64,000 bases of DNA from Bacteroidales bacterium UBA4772 (lineage in GTDB: Bacteria > Bacteroidota > Bacteroidia > Bacteroidales > VadinHA17), in assembly GCA_002403305.1 (NCBI GenBank), contig DHHM01000014.1:92155-156154 (forward strand), read 5' to 3'. Both the position numbers and the translations under genes were made by a program. The notes under the pieces were generated by a model that was not told the origin of the DNA, did no database searches, and saw only the letters and a list, made by a program, of their open reading frames with translations. Below, piece after piece: positions 50,316-58,368 of the stretch (position 1 is the first letter of the stretch; each line of letters starts with the position of its first letter).

Positions 50316-50823
50316 TCAGGTATTTCAGGATGGTCTCCGGCTTTGTTGCGCCCTTGAACACTTTTATAAGCTCAAGCTCCTTATTATAGATGAAGTTTGA
50401 AGGAATTACGTCAACTCTGTACAAATCACTCATCCTGAAATCAGGATCATGCAGAATATGCATATTTAATGCCTCAATATTCCCAACTTCTTGTATGAAA
50501 GACTGTATATCATCCACCTTAGCATAGCTCACAAGAAGTATTATTAAATGACTGTCAATCAATTCAGCGTTAACAAGTGACGATATCTCATATTTGCAGT
50601 GATCGCATTCGGGATGGAAAAATGTGATTAACAGAGGCCCGGATGTAATTTGATCAGTACTGAAGGAATTGCCCCGGATATCTTTCATAACAAGTACGGG
50701 GAGAGTCCTGATTCTCTCGGCAGCTTGCTCGGCTTTCACCTTCTTTGTCATTATACCAACTATCAGAAAGATCAGAAATCCTCCCACCAATACAAGCAAA
50801 ACCTTGCCAATCCGTTTTTTCAT
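50302..50823 (-). CDS. Membrane-anchored thioredoxin-like protein of the peptide locus
   Basis: 173 residues. One N-terminal span (VLLVLVGGFLIFLIVGIM), then a TlpA/redoxin fold with active site FFHPECDHCKYE (Cys73-x2-Cys76), and the cis-Pro region RVDVIPSNFIYNKE. It faces the periplasm. It overlaps both the upstream membrane-protein gene (ATGA, 50820-50823) and the exporter gene, so it is tied to peptide export. Likely role: forming or reducing the disulfide of the exported peptide, whose core has two cysteines. That link is inference. Confidence 0.85.
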   Translation of the reverse strand: MKKRIGKVLLVLVGGFLIFLIVGIMTKKVKAEQAAERIRTLPVLVMKDIRGNSFSTDQITSGPLLITFFHPECDHCKYEISSLVNAELIDSHLIILLVSYAKVDDIQSFIQEVGNIEALNMHILHDPDFRMSDLYRVDVIPSNFIYNKELELIKVFKGATKPETILKYLNEND

Positions 50824-51476
50824 GCCTGTACGTCAATTGAGAGAAACATTACCAGTGCAATCCAGACCACCATGGCCGGAACATAGGTTGCGAGAACAAC
50901 TTTGTCAGCAGCCTCCTTTCTAATTGAACTGATCTTAGACAGCCCCAGTGCAAGCAATAAGATATAGACCAACTGGAAAAAATTTACTGTTTGCAGAGGA
51001 TAAATCCAATAAGCGGCTACCTCCGACCGGCTGAACAGATTAATCAACGAGAGCGGATAGAAGAAGCTCATATCATCCAGTGTGTAATTGCCAGCAAAAA
51101 AGATGAACCACAATAGTTTAATAATAGAGGCAACAATAAACACCAGTTCACTCGCAATCACCACTTTAAATATCTTCCCAAGGGTAATCTCTTTATGAAG
51201 GTCACTGAAAAATATCCCGATATACAGAAGCACGCTCATCGCTGAGAATTTGAGCAATAGAAGTATAGGGGTAATGATGTAACTAACCCATGAGAAAGAA
51301 CGCATCTGGCTAAATACCTCCATAGCTCTGTCGTATGTAAGCTGCTCACTGTAAGTGTTGAAGAATACAATCTCGTTTATAAGAGTTGTTTGGGATAAAA
51401 ACAGTATGAGCAGATTCACCAATACTATACCGCCAAATAGCTTCCAGCCTTTAAGTAATAAGAGTCGTTCTACCAT
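50820..51476 (-). CDS. Multispan membrane protein of the peptide locus
   Basis: 218 residues from ATG 51476, which has an AAGGA purine run ahead; a TTG 30 bases upstream is also in frame. About five spans, the first at LFGGIVLVNLLILFLSQTTL, with an external-looking loop NTYSEQLTYDRAMEVFSQM. General outline resembles YIP1-like proteins. ATGA overlap with the thioredoxin-like gene. Possible roles: immunity, redox partner for the thioredoxin, or export accessory. Not recognised as a named family. Confidence 0.7.
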   Translation of the reverse strand: MVERLLLLKGWKLFGGIVLVNLLILFLSQTTLINEIVFFNTYSEQLTYDRAMEVFSQMRSFSWVSYIITPILLLLKFSAMSVLLYIGIFFSDLHKEITLGKIFKVVIASELVFIVASIIKLLWFIFFAGNYTLDDMSFFYPLSLINLFSRSEVAAYWIYPLQTVNFFQLVYILLLALGLSKISSIRKEAADKVVLATYVPAMVVWIALVMFLSIDVQA

Positions 51477-51561
51477 ATCCTTATTATTTGATTTGTTAGA
51501 ATTCAATACTTTCCCATGACTTCTCCATCAAGGGATGGCAGGCACTGTTACGTCAGGTATG

Positions 51562-51807
51562 TCATTGTTTCTCACCGGCTTTCTCAACTCTGACTATTAT
51601 TCGCCTGGCATCGCCATAATAATAGGTCTCCCTGATGTTGGAATACCTGATGTCAACACCCATCAATTTCATCTCCTGAAGCGTCTCAAAAAGAGTGCTT
51701 CGGCTTAGGTTCATCTTATTAGCAAATTCTTCCGGGGATCCGGTTGCCTTCAAGGCAATTAGTAGATCCATCCGTTGCAATCGAGCAATGTACTTAGACA
51801 ACGACAT
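51562..51807 (-). CDS. Small helix-turn-helix protein opening the peptide locus
   Basis: 81 residues from ATG 51807. HTH of the DeoR/HTH_11 type: MDLLIALKATGSPEEFANKM followed by the recognition helix SRSTLFETLQEMKLMG, with a small wing ending DARRIIVRVEKAG. Genes of this kind commonly open bacteriocin-like C39 loci of Bacteroidota. It has the strongest promoter match of the window just upstream. Likely regulates the locus; whether it senses the exported peptide is unknown. Confidence 0.75.
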   Translation of the reverse strand: MSLSKYIARLQRMDLLIALKATGSPEEFANKMNLSRSTLFETLQEMKLMGVDIRYSNIRETYYYGDARRIIVRVEKAGEKQ

Positions 51808-51834
51808 GTGAATAGTTTTAGAAATGCAGCATCT

Positions 51835-51865
51835 CAAATTTAAAACTGTTTTTTAATAAAGTCAA
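51835..51865 (-). promoter_or_regulatory. Consensus promoter of the peptide locus
   Basis: Minus strand: TTG (51863-51865), exactly 20 bases, then TAAATTTG (51835-51842), a full match to the Bacteroidota sigma pattern. The HTH gene ATG is 27 bases downstream. Confidence 0.7.
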
Positions 51866-51987
51866 CGATTTTGCGGAAAAGTTTTATGGAATTAGCCGGA
51901 AGAAGGCAAATGAGCTGATTAATAAATTCATTACCGTTAAAATGCGGTTGCCATTAAAAATGATAAAATCAAATCGCAACGAAAAAC

Positions 51988-52018
51988 TTGACTCATATCC
52001 AGTCATAGCGTAAATTTA
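51988..52018 (+). promoter_or_regulatory. Promoter of the 52-kb lipoprotein gene
   Basis: TTG at 51988-51990, 20 bases, TAAATTTA at 52011-52018 (one mismatch). The lipoprotein ATG is 42 bases further. Together with the opposite promoter this 253-base gap is explained. Confidence 0.55.
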
Positions 52019-52060
52019 CATATCAGCCGTTGAGAAACGTCAAATCAAAATTATAAGCTT

Positions 52061-52501
52061 ATGAAAAAGACTGTTCTTTTCAGTACTCTGCTCCTGCTCA
52101 TCCTTGCCGGATGCAACCAGGAACCGGTGAACCCTGTCGTTGGCGCATGGGATCTGATCTATGCCAGGCAGGTGGAAAACGACTCCATCGTGGCTACCTT
52201 CCCCGGAGACTTCCAGGGAAGCCAGGTGAAAATGTGGTGCGACAGCTACTGGATGTTCACCGGCGAAATGACACAGGACACCGTCACCAACGACAACTTC
52301 GGCGGCGGCTCCTACACCCTTGAGGGTATCGTCTACAAGGAGACAATAAAATACCACAACAATAAAGACAATGTCGGGAAAACCCTCCGGATGAGGATCG
52401 TGGTTGAGAATGACACCCTTATCCAGGTCTGGCCTGCCGATGAGCTGGGAGTGGTTGACAAAAGTAACTACAATAGCGAAAAGTACGTCAAGGTGAAGTG
52501 A
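52061..52501 (+). CDS. Lipocalin-like lipoprotein, unknown
   Basis: 146 residues. Signal with lipobox (LLILAGCNQE, Cys at about 18). The body begins VVGAWDLIYARQ and has alternating beta pattern (GGGSYTLEGIVYKETIKYH), like small lipocalin-type Bacteroidota lipoproteins that bind a hydrophobic ligand. Its own promoter is good. Followed by 183 bases without a gene, holding a degenerate copy of the next gene's end. Confidence 0.7.
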   Translation: MKKTVLFSTLLLLILAGCNQEPVNPVVGAWDLIYARQVENDSIVATFPGDFQGSQVKMWCDSYWMFTGEMTQDTVTNDNFGGGSYTLEGIVYKETIKYHNNKDNVGKTLRMRIVVENDTLIQVWPADELGVVDKSNYNSEKYVKVK

Positions 52502-52644
52502 GCGGGTGAGGCTTTGCTTCCATTAAAGACATTCACCGGTTAACCGGCTGGAGGACAGCCTTATTCATCAAATATACTGAAACCGCAGCTGAGTGATCCT
52601 TGATCATAAAAATCCGGGGACCGGGGCAAGCCCTCTGTGGTAAT

Positions 52645-52702
52645 TCAAGCATCGTGCACAGGCTGCAGGTCCTCTCCTGGCTGATCAGGCTCCGTGCACA
52701 GG
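52645..52702. repeat. Degenerate 40-bp-offset copy of the flavodoxin gene end
   Basis: tcaagcatcgtgcacagg (52645-52662) repeats tcaggctccgtgcacagg (52685-52702), 16 of 18 bases, offset exactly 40. The second is the last codons of the flavodoxin gene, stop codon included. This is the same pattern as at creD and the SiaB-like gene, but with only one extra copy. Confidence 0.6.
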
Positions 52703-53236
52703 GCCGGCGGGGCTTTTGCCCGTGACCTGCAGCAGCTTCTCATGCAGCCTTGCCGCCCAGGTCTCCACCTCGTGACTGCGGAACTCGCTCTCCTTCAGCA
52801 GGCTGAACAGTATCCTCAGTTTGAACTTCGACCTCTCGCCGGGCACTGCCTTCTGTCCTGTGACACCCTCACCGCTGAAGAAACCTTCACTCACGGGATG
52901 AACCATGCCGCGCACATGAGCCGTGTACTGCATGATTACCATGCGCGACTCGGCGCCCTTCTCGGATCCGAGTGCCGGTATGACCGTGAAAAGCGCCAGA
53001 GGCTTCTTCTTCAGCAACGCCTGGTTGACCCTGATAAACTCCATCGCCTCGGGCATCCATCCCCTTCCATGCTCAATGCTGCCGGCAACGACCGCCGAAA
53101 ACCCCTTGACGGTACTGACACCGCTCATGGGAAGCAGTGTAACCTCCGCCCCCAGTCCGGTCATCACCCTGGCAATGCGGTCAGCCACACTTGATGTCAC
53201 ACCTGCGCTACCGGCAAAAGTGACAAGGATCTTCAT
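52685..53236 (-). CDS. Flavodoxin-domain protein (HemG-like)
   Basis: 183 residues. N-terminal ILVTFAGSAGVTSSVADRIA, an FMN phosphate loop in the flavodoxin position, then VVAGSIEHGRGWMPEAMEF, a second FMN-contact loop. Length and loops fit the flavodoxin-domain proteins related to protoporphyrinogen oxidase HemG; no heme genes are nearby so the electron partner is unknown. Isolated gene on the minus strand, ending in the repeat noted above. Confidence 0.85.
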   Translation of the reverse strand: MKILVTFAGSAGVTSSVADRIARVMTGLGAEVTLLPMSGVSTVKGFSAVVAGSIEHGRGWMPEAMEFIRVNQALLKKKPLALFTVIPALGSEKGAESRMVIMQYTAHVRGMVHPVSEGFFSGEGVTGQKAVPGERSKFKLRILFSLLKESEFRSHEVETWAARLHEKLLQVTGKSPAGPVHGA

Positions 53237-53337
53237 CGTTCAGGTATCAGGTTTAAGAAACCCAAAGGTAACAAAAAGAGAACAATTCTAAAATTCCGGT
53301 TACCACGGCCGGAGTTCAGAATTCAGGCTTTTCTTAC

Positions 53338-53345
53338 TATTTTTG
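53338..53345 (+). promoter_or_regulatory. -7 element before the mutL transcript
   Basis: TATTTTTG matches TAnnTTTG; the next ATG is 13 bases downstream, so the leader would be very short. Confidence 0.35.
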
Positions 53346-53358
53346 CAAAAAGTGCGTC

Positions 53359-53727
53359 ATGGCTATCCCCAGTTTCTTTAAACAGAATAAACCGCGCGGC
53401 TTCAACTACATGCCGCGATATTATGACCCGGCGAAGGAGGAGCTGGAGCAGAGACTCAAGGCATGGAGTAAGGAGTCCTCTTCCGATGAAGCTCCGGACT
53501 CCGTCCGACGAAGCGGACTACGTCCGGCGGAGTCGGAAGACGGGCCCTCCTCTGCCAGGGCTACGGAAGACGGAGCAAAACAGCCCTACCGCTCAAGGAT
53601 CATGCGCGGTGACATGCGTAACTACTACCGGAGAAGAAAGGAACGTGTCGAGAGACATACTACCATAAGACTTCTGGTCATCATTATAATAATTGTTTTG
53701 GTCGTCTATTTATACCTACGTTTTTAA
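53359..53727 (+). CDS. Small tail-anchored protein upstream of mutL
   Basis: 122 residues. N-terminal FKQNKPRGFNYMPRYYDPAKEE (residues about 7-27) is a conserved word in short proteins located before mutL in Bacteroidota. A basic stretch (RNYYRRRKERVERH) and one C-terminal span (IRLLVIIIIIVLVVYLYL) follow. The middle, about residues 43-70, is low complexity and includes an inverted repeat that looks inserted. Nine bases before mutL; function unknown. Confidence 0.7.
   Translation: MAIPSFFKQNKPRGFNYMPRYYDPAKEELEQRLKAWSKESSSDEAPDSVRRSGLRPAESEDGPSSARATEDGAKQPYRSRIMRGDMRNYYRRRKERVERHTTIRLLVIIIIIVLVVYLYLRF
53497..53534. repeat. Inverted repeat inside a coding sequence, REP-like
   Basis: GACTCCGTCCG (53497-53507) pairs with CCGGCGGAGTC (53524-53534) with two mismatches, around a 16-base centre which itself can pair (GTCCG with CGGAC). 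It lies in-frame in the small gene before mutL, coding for residues like SVRRSGLRPAES. Confidence 0.5.
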
Positions 53728-53736
53728 TCGCTGCAG

Positions 53737-55539
53737 ATGAGTGACATTATCAGGCTCCTTCCCGACTCCGTTGCCAACCAGATAGCTGCCGGCGAGGTGA
53801 TACAGCGGCCGGCCTCCGTGGTCAAGGAGCTGACGGAGAACGCCGTCGACGCCGAAGCCACAGAGATCAGCATCGTGATACGCGATGCCGGCCGCACCCT
53901 GGTGCAGGTGATAGACAACGGCCGCGGCATGAGCGAGACTGACGCCCGCCTCGCCTTTGAACGTCACGCCACCTCCAAGATCTCATCCGCCGACGATCTC
54001 TTTACCATCACCACCAAGGGCTTCCGCGGCGAGGCGCTGGCCTCCGTCGCTGCCGTCTCCATGACCGAGCTGCGCACCCGTCGTGAGGAGGATGAGGCAG
54101 GCACGCTGGTGGAGATAAACAACTCGCGTGTGATAAGACAGGAGCCATGCTCCTGCGCGGCAGGATCGGTCTTCAGCGTCAAGAACCTCTTCTACAATGT
54201 CCCTGCCCGCCGCAAGTTTCTCAAGACCGACAACACCGAGTTCCGGCATATAATAACCGAGTTCCAGCGTGTGGCGCTGGCACACCCGGAGATAAAATTC
54301 ACTCTCATACACAACGACCAGGAGATATACCGTCTTCCGCAGGGCAGCCGCCGCCAGCGCATCATCTCCCTCTTCGGCAAACATTACAACCAGAACCTGG
54401 TCACCGTGGAGACAACCACCACCATCATCTCCATCAGCGGCTTTGCCGGCAAGCCTGAGAACGCCCGCCGCTCTGCCGGAGAGCAGTTCTTCTTCATCAA
54501 CAACCGCTTCATCAGGCACCCCTACCTGCATCGCGCGGTGCTGGAGGCTTACCAGGGCATCCTGCCGCCCGACACCGTGCCTGCCTATTTTATCTACATG
54601 ACCGCCGACCCCTCTGCCATAGACGTCAACATACACCCCACCAAGACCGAGATCAAGTTCGAGGATGAGCGTTCCGTATGGCAGATCATGCTCGCCTCCC
54701 TGCGCGAGGCCCTCGGCCGGTTCAACGTGGTGCCGTCGCTCGACTTCGGGCCGGAGGGCGCCGTGGAGATACCCGTTATCACCGGCGGCATGACGGCGCC
54801 GCCACCGCCGCAGGTGGAGGTGGACCATACCTTCAACCCCTTCGACGGCACGGAATACCACCGGCCGGAGACGAAATGGGACGGTGAGCGTGACCGCGGT
54901 AATGCCGGCGGATGGGAGTCGCTCTTCACCATCACCGCCCGCAGTGACCAGCAGGAAGGCACCGGCGCCGCAGAGGGCCAGCGCCGCTTCTTCCAGGTAA
55001 AGAACAGATATATAATGTGCCCGGTGATTTCCGGCATCATGATGATAGACCAGCGCAGGGCACACGAGAGGGTGCTGTATGAGAAGTACCTTACATCACT
55101 CAGCGACGGACCCCGCCCGGCACAGGTGTCGCTCTTCCCCGTCACCACCGAGCTGAACCCCGGCGACATGGTCATAGTGCAGGAGATAGGCGACCAGCTC
55201 AGGACCATAGGCTTCGAGCTGGAGACAGACTCTGACAACAGGGTCACCATAAAGAGTCACCCAGCCGACAGTCGCAATGCCAACCCTCTTGCCATGCTTG
55301 AGACACTGATAGCCGAATACCGCCAGACACTCTCTGACCCCTCCATCGGTGCCCGTGAGAGGGTGGCGCTATCAATGGCTAAGGCTGCGGCGATACCGTA
55401 CGGCATGCCGCTGACGCATACCGAGATGGAAGAGCTCTTTGACATGCTCTTTGCGTGCACCATGCCAAACTACTCTCCCACAGGCAAAACGGTTATGAAT
55501 ATCATCACCCTCGAAGAGCTCGACAGAAGATTCAGCTGA
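53737..55539 (+). CDS. mutL: DNA mismatch repair protein MutL
   Basis: 600 residues. GHKL ATPase N-terminal half with PDSVANQIAAGEVIQRPASV, DNGRGMSETDARLAFERHAT, TKGFRGEALASVAAV and GxRF-type loop; C-terminal dimer domain with MMIDQRRAHERVLYEKYL. The last equals the endonuclease motif DQHA-x2-E-x4-E of MutL proteins, with Arg in place of the His; both Glu are kept. Couples MutS recognition to strand cutting. Starts ATG 53737 soon after the small membrane protein; higher GC than average of the window. Confidence 0.96.
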   Translation: MSDIIRLLPDSVANQIAAGEVIQRPASVVKELTENAVDAEATEISIVIRDAGRTLVQVIDNGRGMSETDARLAFERHATSKISSADDLFTITTKGFRGEALASVAAVSMTELRTRREEDEAGTLVEINNSRVIRQEPCSCAAGSVFSVKNLFYNVPARRKFLKTDNTEFRHIITEFQRVALAHPEIKFTLIHNDQEIYRLPQGSRRQRIISLFGKHYNQNLVTVETTTTIISISGFAGKPENARRSAGEQFFFINNRFIRHPYLHRAVLEAYQGILPPDTVPAYFIYMTADPSAIDVNIHPTKTEIKFEDERSVWQIMLASLREALGRFNVVPSLDFGPEGAVEIPVITGGMTAPPPPQVEVDHTFNPFDGTEYHRPETKWDGERDRGNAGGWESLFTITARSDQQEGTGAAEGQRRFFQVKNRYIMCPVISGIMMIDQRRAHERVLYEKYLTSLSDGPRPAQVSLFPVTTELNPGDMVIVQEIGDQLRTIGFELETDSDNRVTIKSHPADSRNANPLAMLETLIAEYRQTLSDPSIGARERVALSMAKAAAIPYGMPLTHTEMEELFDMLFACTMPNYSPTGKTVMNIITLEELDRRFS

Positions 55540-55556
55540 TTTTTCCTCAGAATGGC

Positions 55557-55564
55557 TAAATTTG
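55557..55564 (+). promoter_or_regulatory. -7 element before the rhomboid pair
   Basis: TAAATTTG (exact TAnnTTTG), 27 bases ahead of the rhomboid ATG at 55591, just after the mutL stop. No TTG at the usual distance. Confidence 0.35.
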
Positions 55565-55590
55565 CCGTCTGAAACAAGAGAATACCAACT

Positions 55591-56325
55591 ATGAACAGAA
55601 TATTATCAGGCACGCCACCGGTGGTGAAGAACCTCATCATCATCAACGTAGTGATGCTACTCCTCAATGAACTGCTGAGATTCACCTCCGGCATCAATCT
55701 GAACGGGATCCTGGGGCTATACTTCCCTAAATCGGAGTTCTTCGGATCATGGCAGATAGTTACCCACATGTTCATGCACGGCGGCTTCGTGCACCTGCTG
55801 TTTAACATGTTCGCACTGTGGATGTTCGGCAGGATACTGGAACAGGTGTGGGGACCGAAGCGTTTCCTGCTATACTACCTGGTCACCGGACTTGGCGCGG
55901 CATTCTTCTTTGAGCTGGTACAGTGGATACAGTACAACAAGGTGATGGATCTCCTCACCCCGGAACAGCTGCAGTATGTATATGACTCGGGCAGCGAGGC
56001 CGTAAGCCAGGGAAAGAACTTCACCGATGCACAGATGGGAAGGCTTAACGCGATACTGAATGTACCCGTTGTGGGGGCTTCAGGAGCCGTCTACGGCGTC
56101 CTTCTCGCCTTCGGGGTGCTCTTCCCCAACACACAGCTGATGTTCATCTTCCCGCCCATACCCGTCAAAGCCAAGTATGTGGTCATAGGTTATGCTGCCA
56201 TCGAACTCTATCTCGCCATCACCAGTCCCGGCAGCGGCATAGCCCACACAGCACACCTCGGCGGCATGATCTTCGGCTATCTCCTGATAAGGTACTGGCG
56301 CAAGACAACAAAAACACTCTACTGA
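55591..56325 (+). CDS. Rhomboid family intramembrane serine protease
   Basis: 244 residues, six spans. Hallmark HMFMHGGFVHLLFNMFALWMFG, catalytic Ser in VVGASGAVYGVLL and catalytic His in HTAHLGGMIFGYL. All needed residues present, so probably active on single-span membrane proteins. An unusual cytoplasmic/periplasmic insert (about residues 110-150, LLTPEQLQYVYDSGSEAVSQ) lies before the active Ser. Stop overlaps the start of the second rhomboid by one base (TGATG). Confidence 0.92.
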   Translation: MNRILSGTPPVVKNLIIINVVMLLLNELLRFTSGINLNGILGLYFPKSEFFGSWQIVTHMFMHGGFVHLLFNMFALWMFGRILEQVWGPKRFLLYYLVTGLGAAFFFELVQWIQYNKVMDLLTPEQLQYVYDSGSEAVSQGKNFTDAQMGRLNAILNVPVVGASGAVYGVLLAFGVLFPNTQLMFIFPPIPVKAKYVVIGYAAIELYLAITSPGSGIAHTAHLGGMIFGYLLIRYWRKTTKTLY

Positions 56326-57242
56326 TGAGCATCTGGGATGAGATAAAGGGATCATTCAGGCGTGGTTCAGCCCTCACCAGGCTCATATACGTCAACGCGG
56401 GAATATTCCTTCTTATAAAGATCATTGAGGTCATCGGGGTGCTGTCTGCAAATCCGGTCCTGGCCCCGACAGTTATCTCCTATCTGTCGGTCCCGGCTTC
56501 CATCGGCGCCCTGGCCCTGAAGCCCTGGACGCCCCTCTCATATATGTTCACTCACCAGGGTTTTATCCACCTCCTCTTCAACATGCTGTGGCTATGGTGG
56601 TTCGGGAAGATATTCATGAGCTATCTCGATCAGCGTAAGCTGGTATCACTCTACATCCTTGGCGGACTGGCAGGAGCACTGCTTTATATTGCCGTGTTCA
56701 ACATCTTCCCCGCCTTTGCCGGCATGGTGCATGTATCCATGGCACTGGGGGCGTCAGCCTCGGTGATGGCGCTGGTGGTTGCCACCGCAGTATACCTGCC
56801 GGACCTGGAGCTTCATCTCCTCTTCTTCGGCAGGGTGAAGCTGAAATACCTTGCGCTGATAACCTTTCTCATCACCTCCGTGTTCGACTTCTCGGTCAAC
56901 ACCGGGGGCAAGATAGCGCATATCGGAGGAGCCATGATGGGACTGGCCTACGGGTACAGTCTGAAGAACGGCACGGATATCGGGGCGTGGCTGAACCGTT
57001 TCATCGATTTCATTGTTACACTCTTCAAACCGGGCAGAAGGCGCATGAAGGTCACCTACAAAAATGCCGGCACGCAGTTTGATGCCAGAAAGACAAAGAC
57101 GGATTACGAGTACAACGCGGCGAAGGCAGAGAGGCAGAAGGCCATAGACCATATACTAGACAAGATCTCAAAAGGAGGTTATGACAGTCTCACCAGGGAA
57201 GAAAAAGAGATCCTTTTCAGCGAAAGCCAGAAAAAAGGATAG
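56325..57242 (+). CDS. Rhomboid family protein, second copy with C-terminal tail
   Basis: 305 residues: six spans plus a cytoplasmic tail of about 90. TYMF-type motif YMFTHQGFIHLLFNMLWLWW, Ser region ALGASASVMALVVA (GASA instead of GASG), His in IAHIGGAMMGL. Likely active but with a changed loop. The tail ends GGYDSLTREEKEILFSESQ, a conserved Bacteroidota rhomboid ending. The EEP gene starts 62 bases before this stop, in another frame. Confidence 0.9.
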   Translation: MSIWDEIKGSFRRGSALTRLIYVNAGIFLLIKIIEVIGVLSANPVLAPTVISYLSVPASIGALALKPWTPLSYMFTHQGFIHLLFNMLWLWWFGKIFMSYLDQRKLVSLYILGGLAGALLYIAVFNIFPAFAGMVHVSMALGASASVMALVVATAVYLPDLELHLLFFGRVKLKYLALITFLITSVFDFSVNTGGKIAHIGGAMMGLAYGYSLKNGTDIGAWLNRFIDFIVTLFKPGRRRMKVTYKNAGTQFDARKTKTDYEYNAAKAERQKAIDHILDKISKGGYDSLTREEKEILFSESQKKG

Positions 57243-58368
57243 AGGGATAAAACGGTTTTCGCGAAACATCCTCCTGACAGTGAACATCGTTCTTGTCATC
57301 ATGTTGCTGGTCGCCTATCTCTCAATCTTCGTCAACCCTGCCACTACAGCCATCCCCGCTCTCTTCGGGCTGGCATATCCATACATCGCAGCTGCGAATA
57401 TCGCAATGGTTCTCTTCTGGATCATCTTCAGGAGATGGTATGCCCTGATATCGGCCGCCGCCATTGTCATCGGCTTTGGTTACATACACAATTTCATCAG
57501 GTTCACCAATCACGGCAACGAAGAGCATCACGAGCTGAAGCTGATGAGCTACAACGTCAGGCTCTTCAACTTCTACGAGGAGAGTGAGCATAATACCCTC
57601 AGCAAGATGCTGCAGCTTCTCAGGAAGGAAGATCCCGGCATCCTCTGTCTTCAGGAGTATTTTGTCAGGGGTGATCCGGCTGCCGGCGAGCGCAAGCTGA
57701 AGAACGGGCTCGGAGGAAGGTGGTCAACCCACTTCAAGCTCATAAAAAGCGGTGCTGCCAGTCGTTACGGCATCGCCACCCTCACACGCTACCCCATTGT
57801 TTACCGGGGCGATATTGTCCATCCGGGCTCATCATCGCTTACCATCTTCACGGATATTGTTGTGGATACCGACACCTTCCGCGTCTACAACACCCACCTG
57901 CAGTCGTTCCGCCTGCGCCGCGTCGAAGGAACTCTTCTCAGCGACATCACCGGAGAGGTGCAGAGGAGATCCGTTGACAACATCAGGGGGCTTTACCGGA
58001 GTCTCACGGAGGGTTTTGCCAGCAGGGCTCTGCAGGTTGACAGGGTGAGAAGGCATATCGAGAGCTCTCCATACCCGGTGATCGTCACCGGCGACTTCAA
58101 TGACACGCCGGTCTCATACACATACCGGCGTATGCGTCGCGGGCTGAAGGATGCCTTTGTGGAGGCGGGGTACGGTGCCGGATTCACATACCGCGGGAAG
58201 TATCCCCCGAACCGTATCGATTACGTTCTCTACAATGATGAGATTGAGTGCACCGATTTTGACATCGTCAAGGTGCGTTATTCGGATCACTATCCTGTCA
58301 TCGCCTACTTCAGGCGTCTTGAGCAAAAGGCAGCTTCGACAGGTCAGCATTCCCGCCGGAAACAATAA
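57181..58368 (+). CDS. Membrane-anchored endonuclease/exonuclease/phosphatase-fold protein
   Basis: 395 residues. N-terminal basic stretch, about three spans (30-105: NIVLVIMLLVAYLSIFVNP, YIAAANIAMVLFWIIF, LISAAAIVIGFGYIH) and a C-terminal EEP domain: LMSYNVRLFNFYEES, LQEYF, NTHLQSF, VIVTGDFNDTP and YSDHYPVIA. ATG 57181 is the only Met ahead of the first span; AAAGGAGG at 57171-57178 is only two bases upstream, tighter than ideal. Overlaps the rhomboid tail by 62 bases and the convergent dehydratase by 59. Substrate unknown. Confidence 0.88.
   Translation: MTVSPGKKKRSFSAKARKKDRGIKRFSRNILLTVNIVLVIMLLVAYLSIFVNPATTAIPALFGLAYPYIAAANIAMVLFWIIFRRWYALISAAAIVIGFGYIHNFIRFTNHGNEEHHELKLMSYNVRLFNFYEESEHNTLSKMLQLLRKEDPGILCLQEYFVRGDPAAGERKLKNGLGGRWSTHFKLIKSGAASRYGIATLTRYPIVYRGDIVHPGSSSLTIFTDIVVDTDTFRVYNTHLQSFRLRRVEGTLLSDITGEVQRRSVDNIRGLYRSLTEGFASRALQVDRVRRHIESSPYPVIVTGDFNDTPVSYTYRRMRRGLKDAFVEAGYGAGFTYRGKYPPNRIDYVLYNDEIECTDFDIVKVRYSDHYPVIAYFRRLEQKAASTGQHSRRKQ

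Noticed and set aside
53983..55065. 360-codon open frame on the minus strand
   Set aside because: Antisense to mutL, whose ATPase motifs are intact; GC-rich DNA gives long chance frames.
57171..57178. AAAGGAGG as the ribosome site of the EEP gene
   Set aside because: Only two bases from the ATG, and the bases encode a conserved rhomboid C-terminal word, so it may be coincidence; noted in the gene entry but not listed as a feature.
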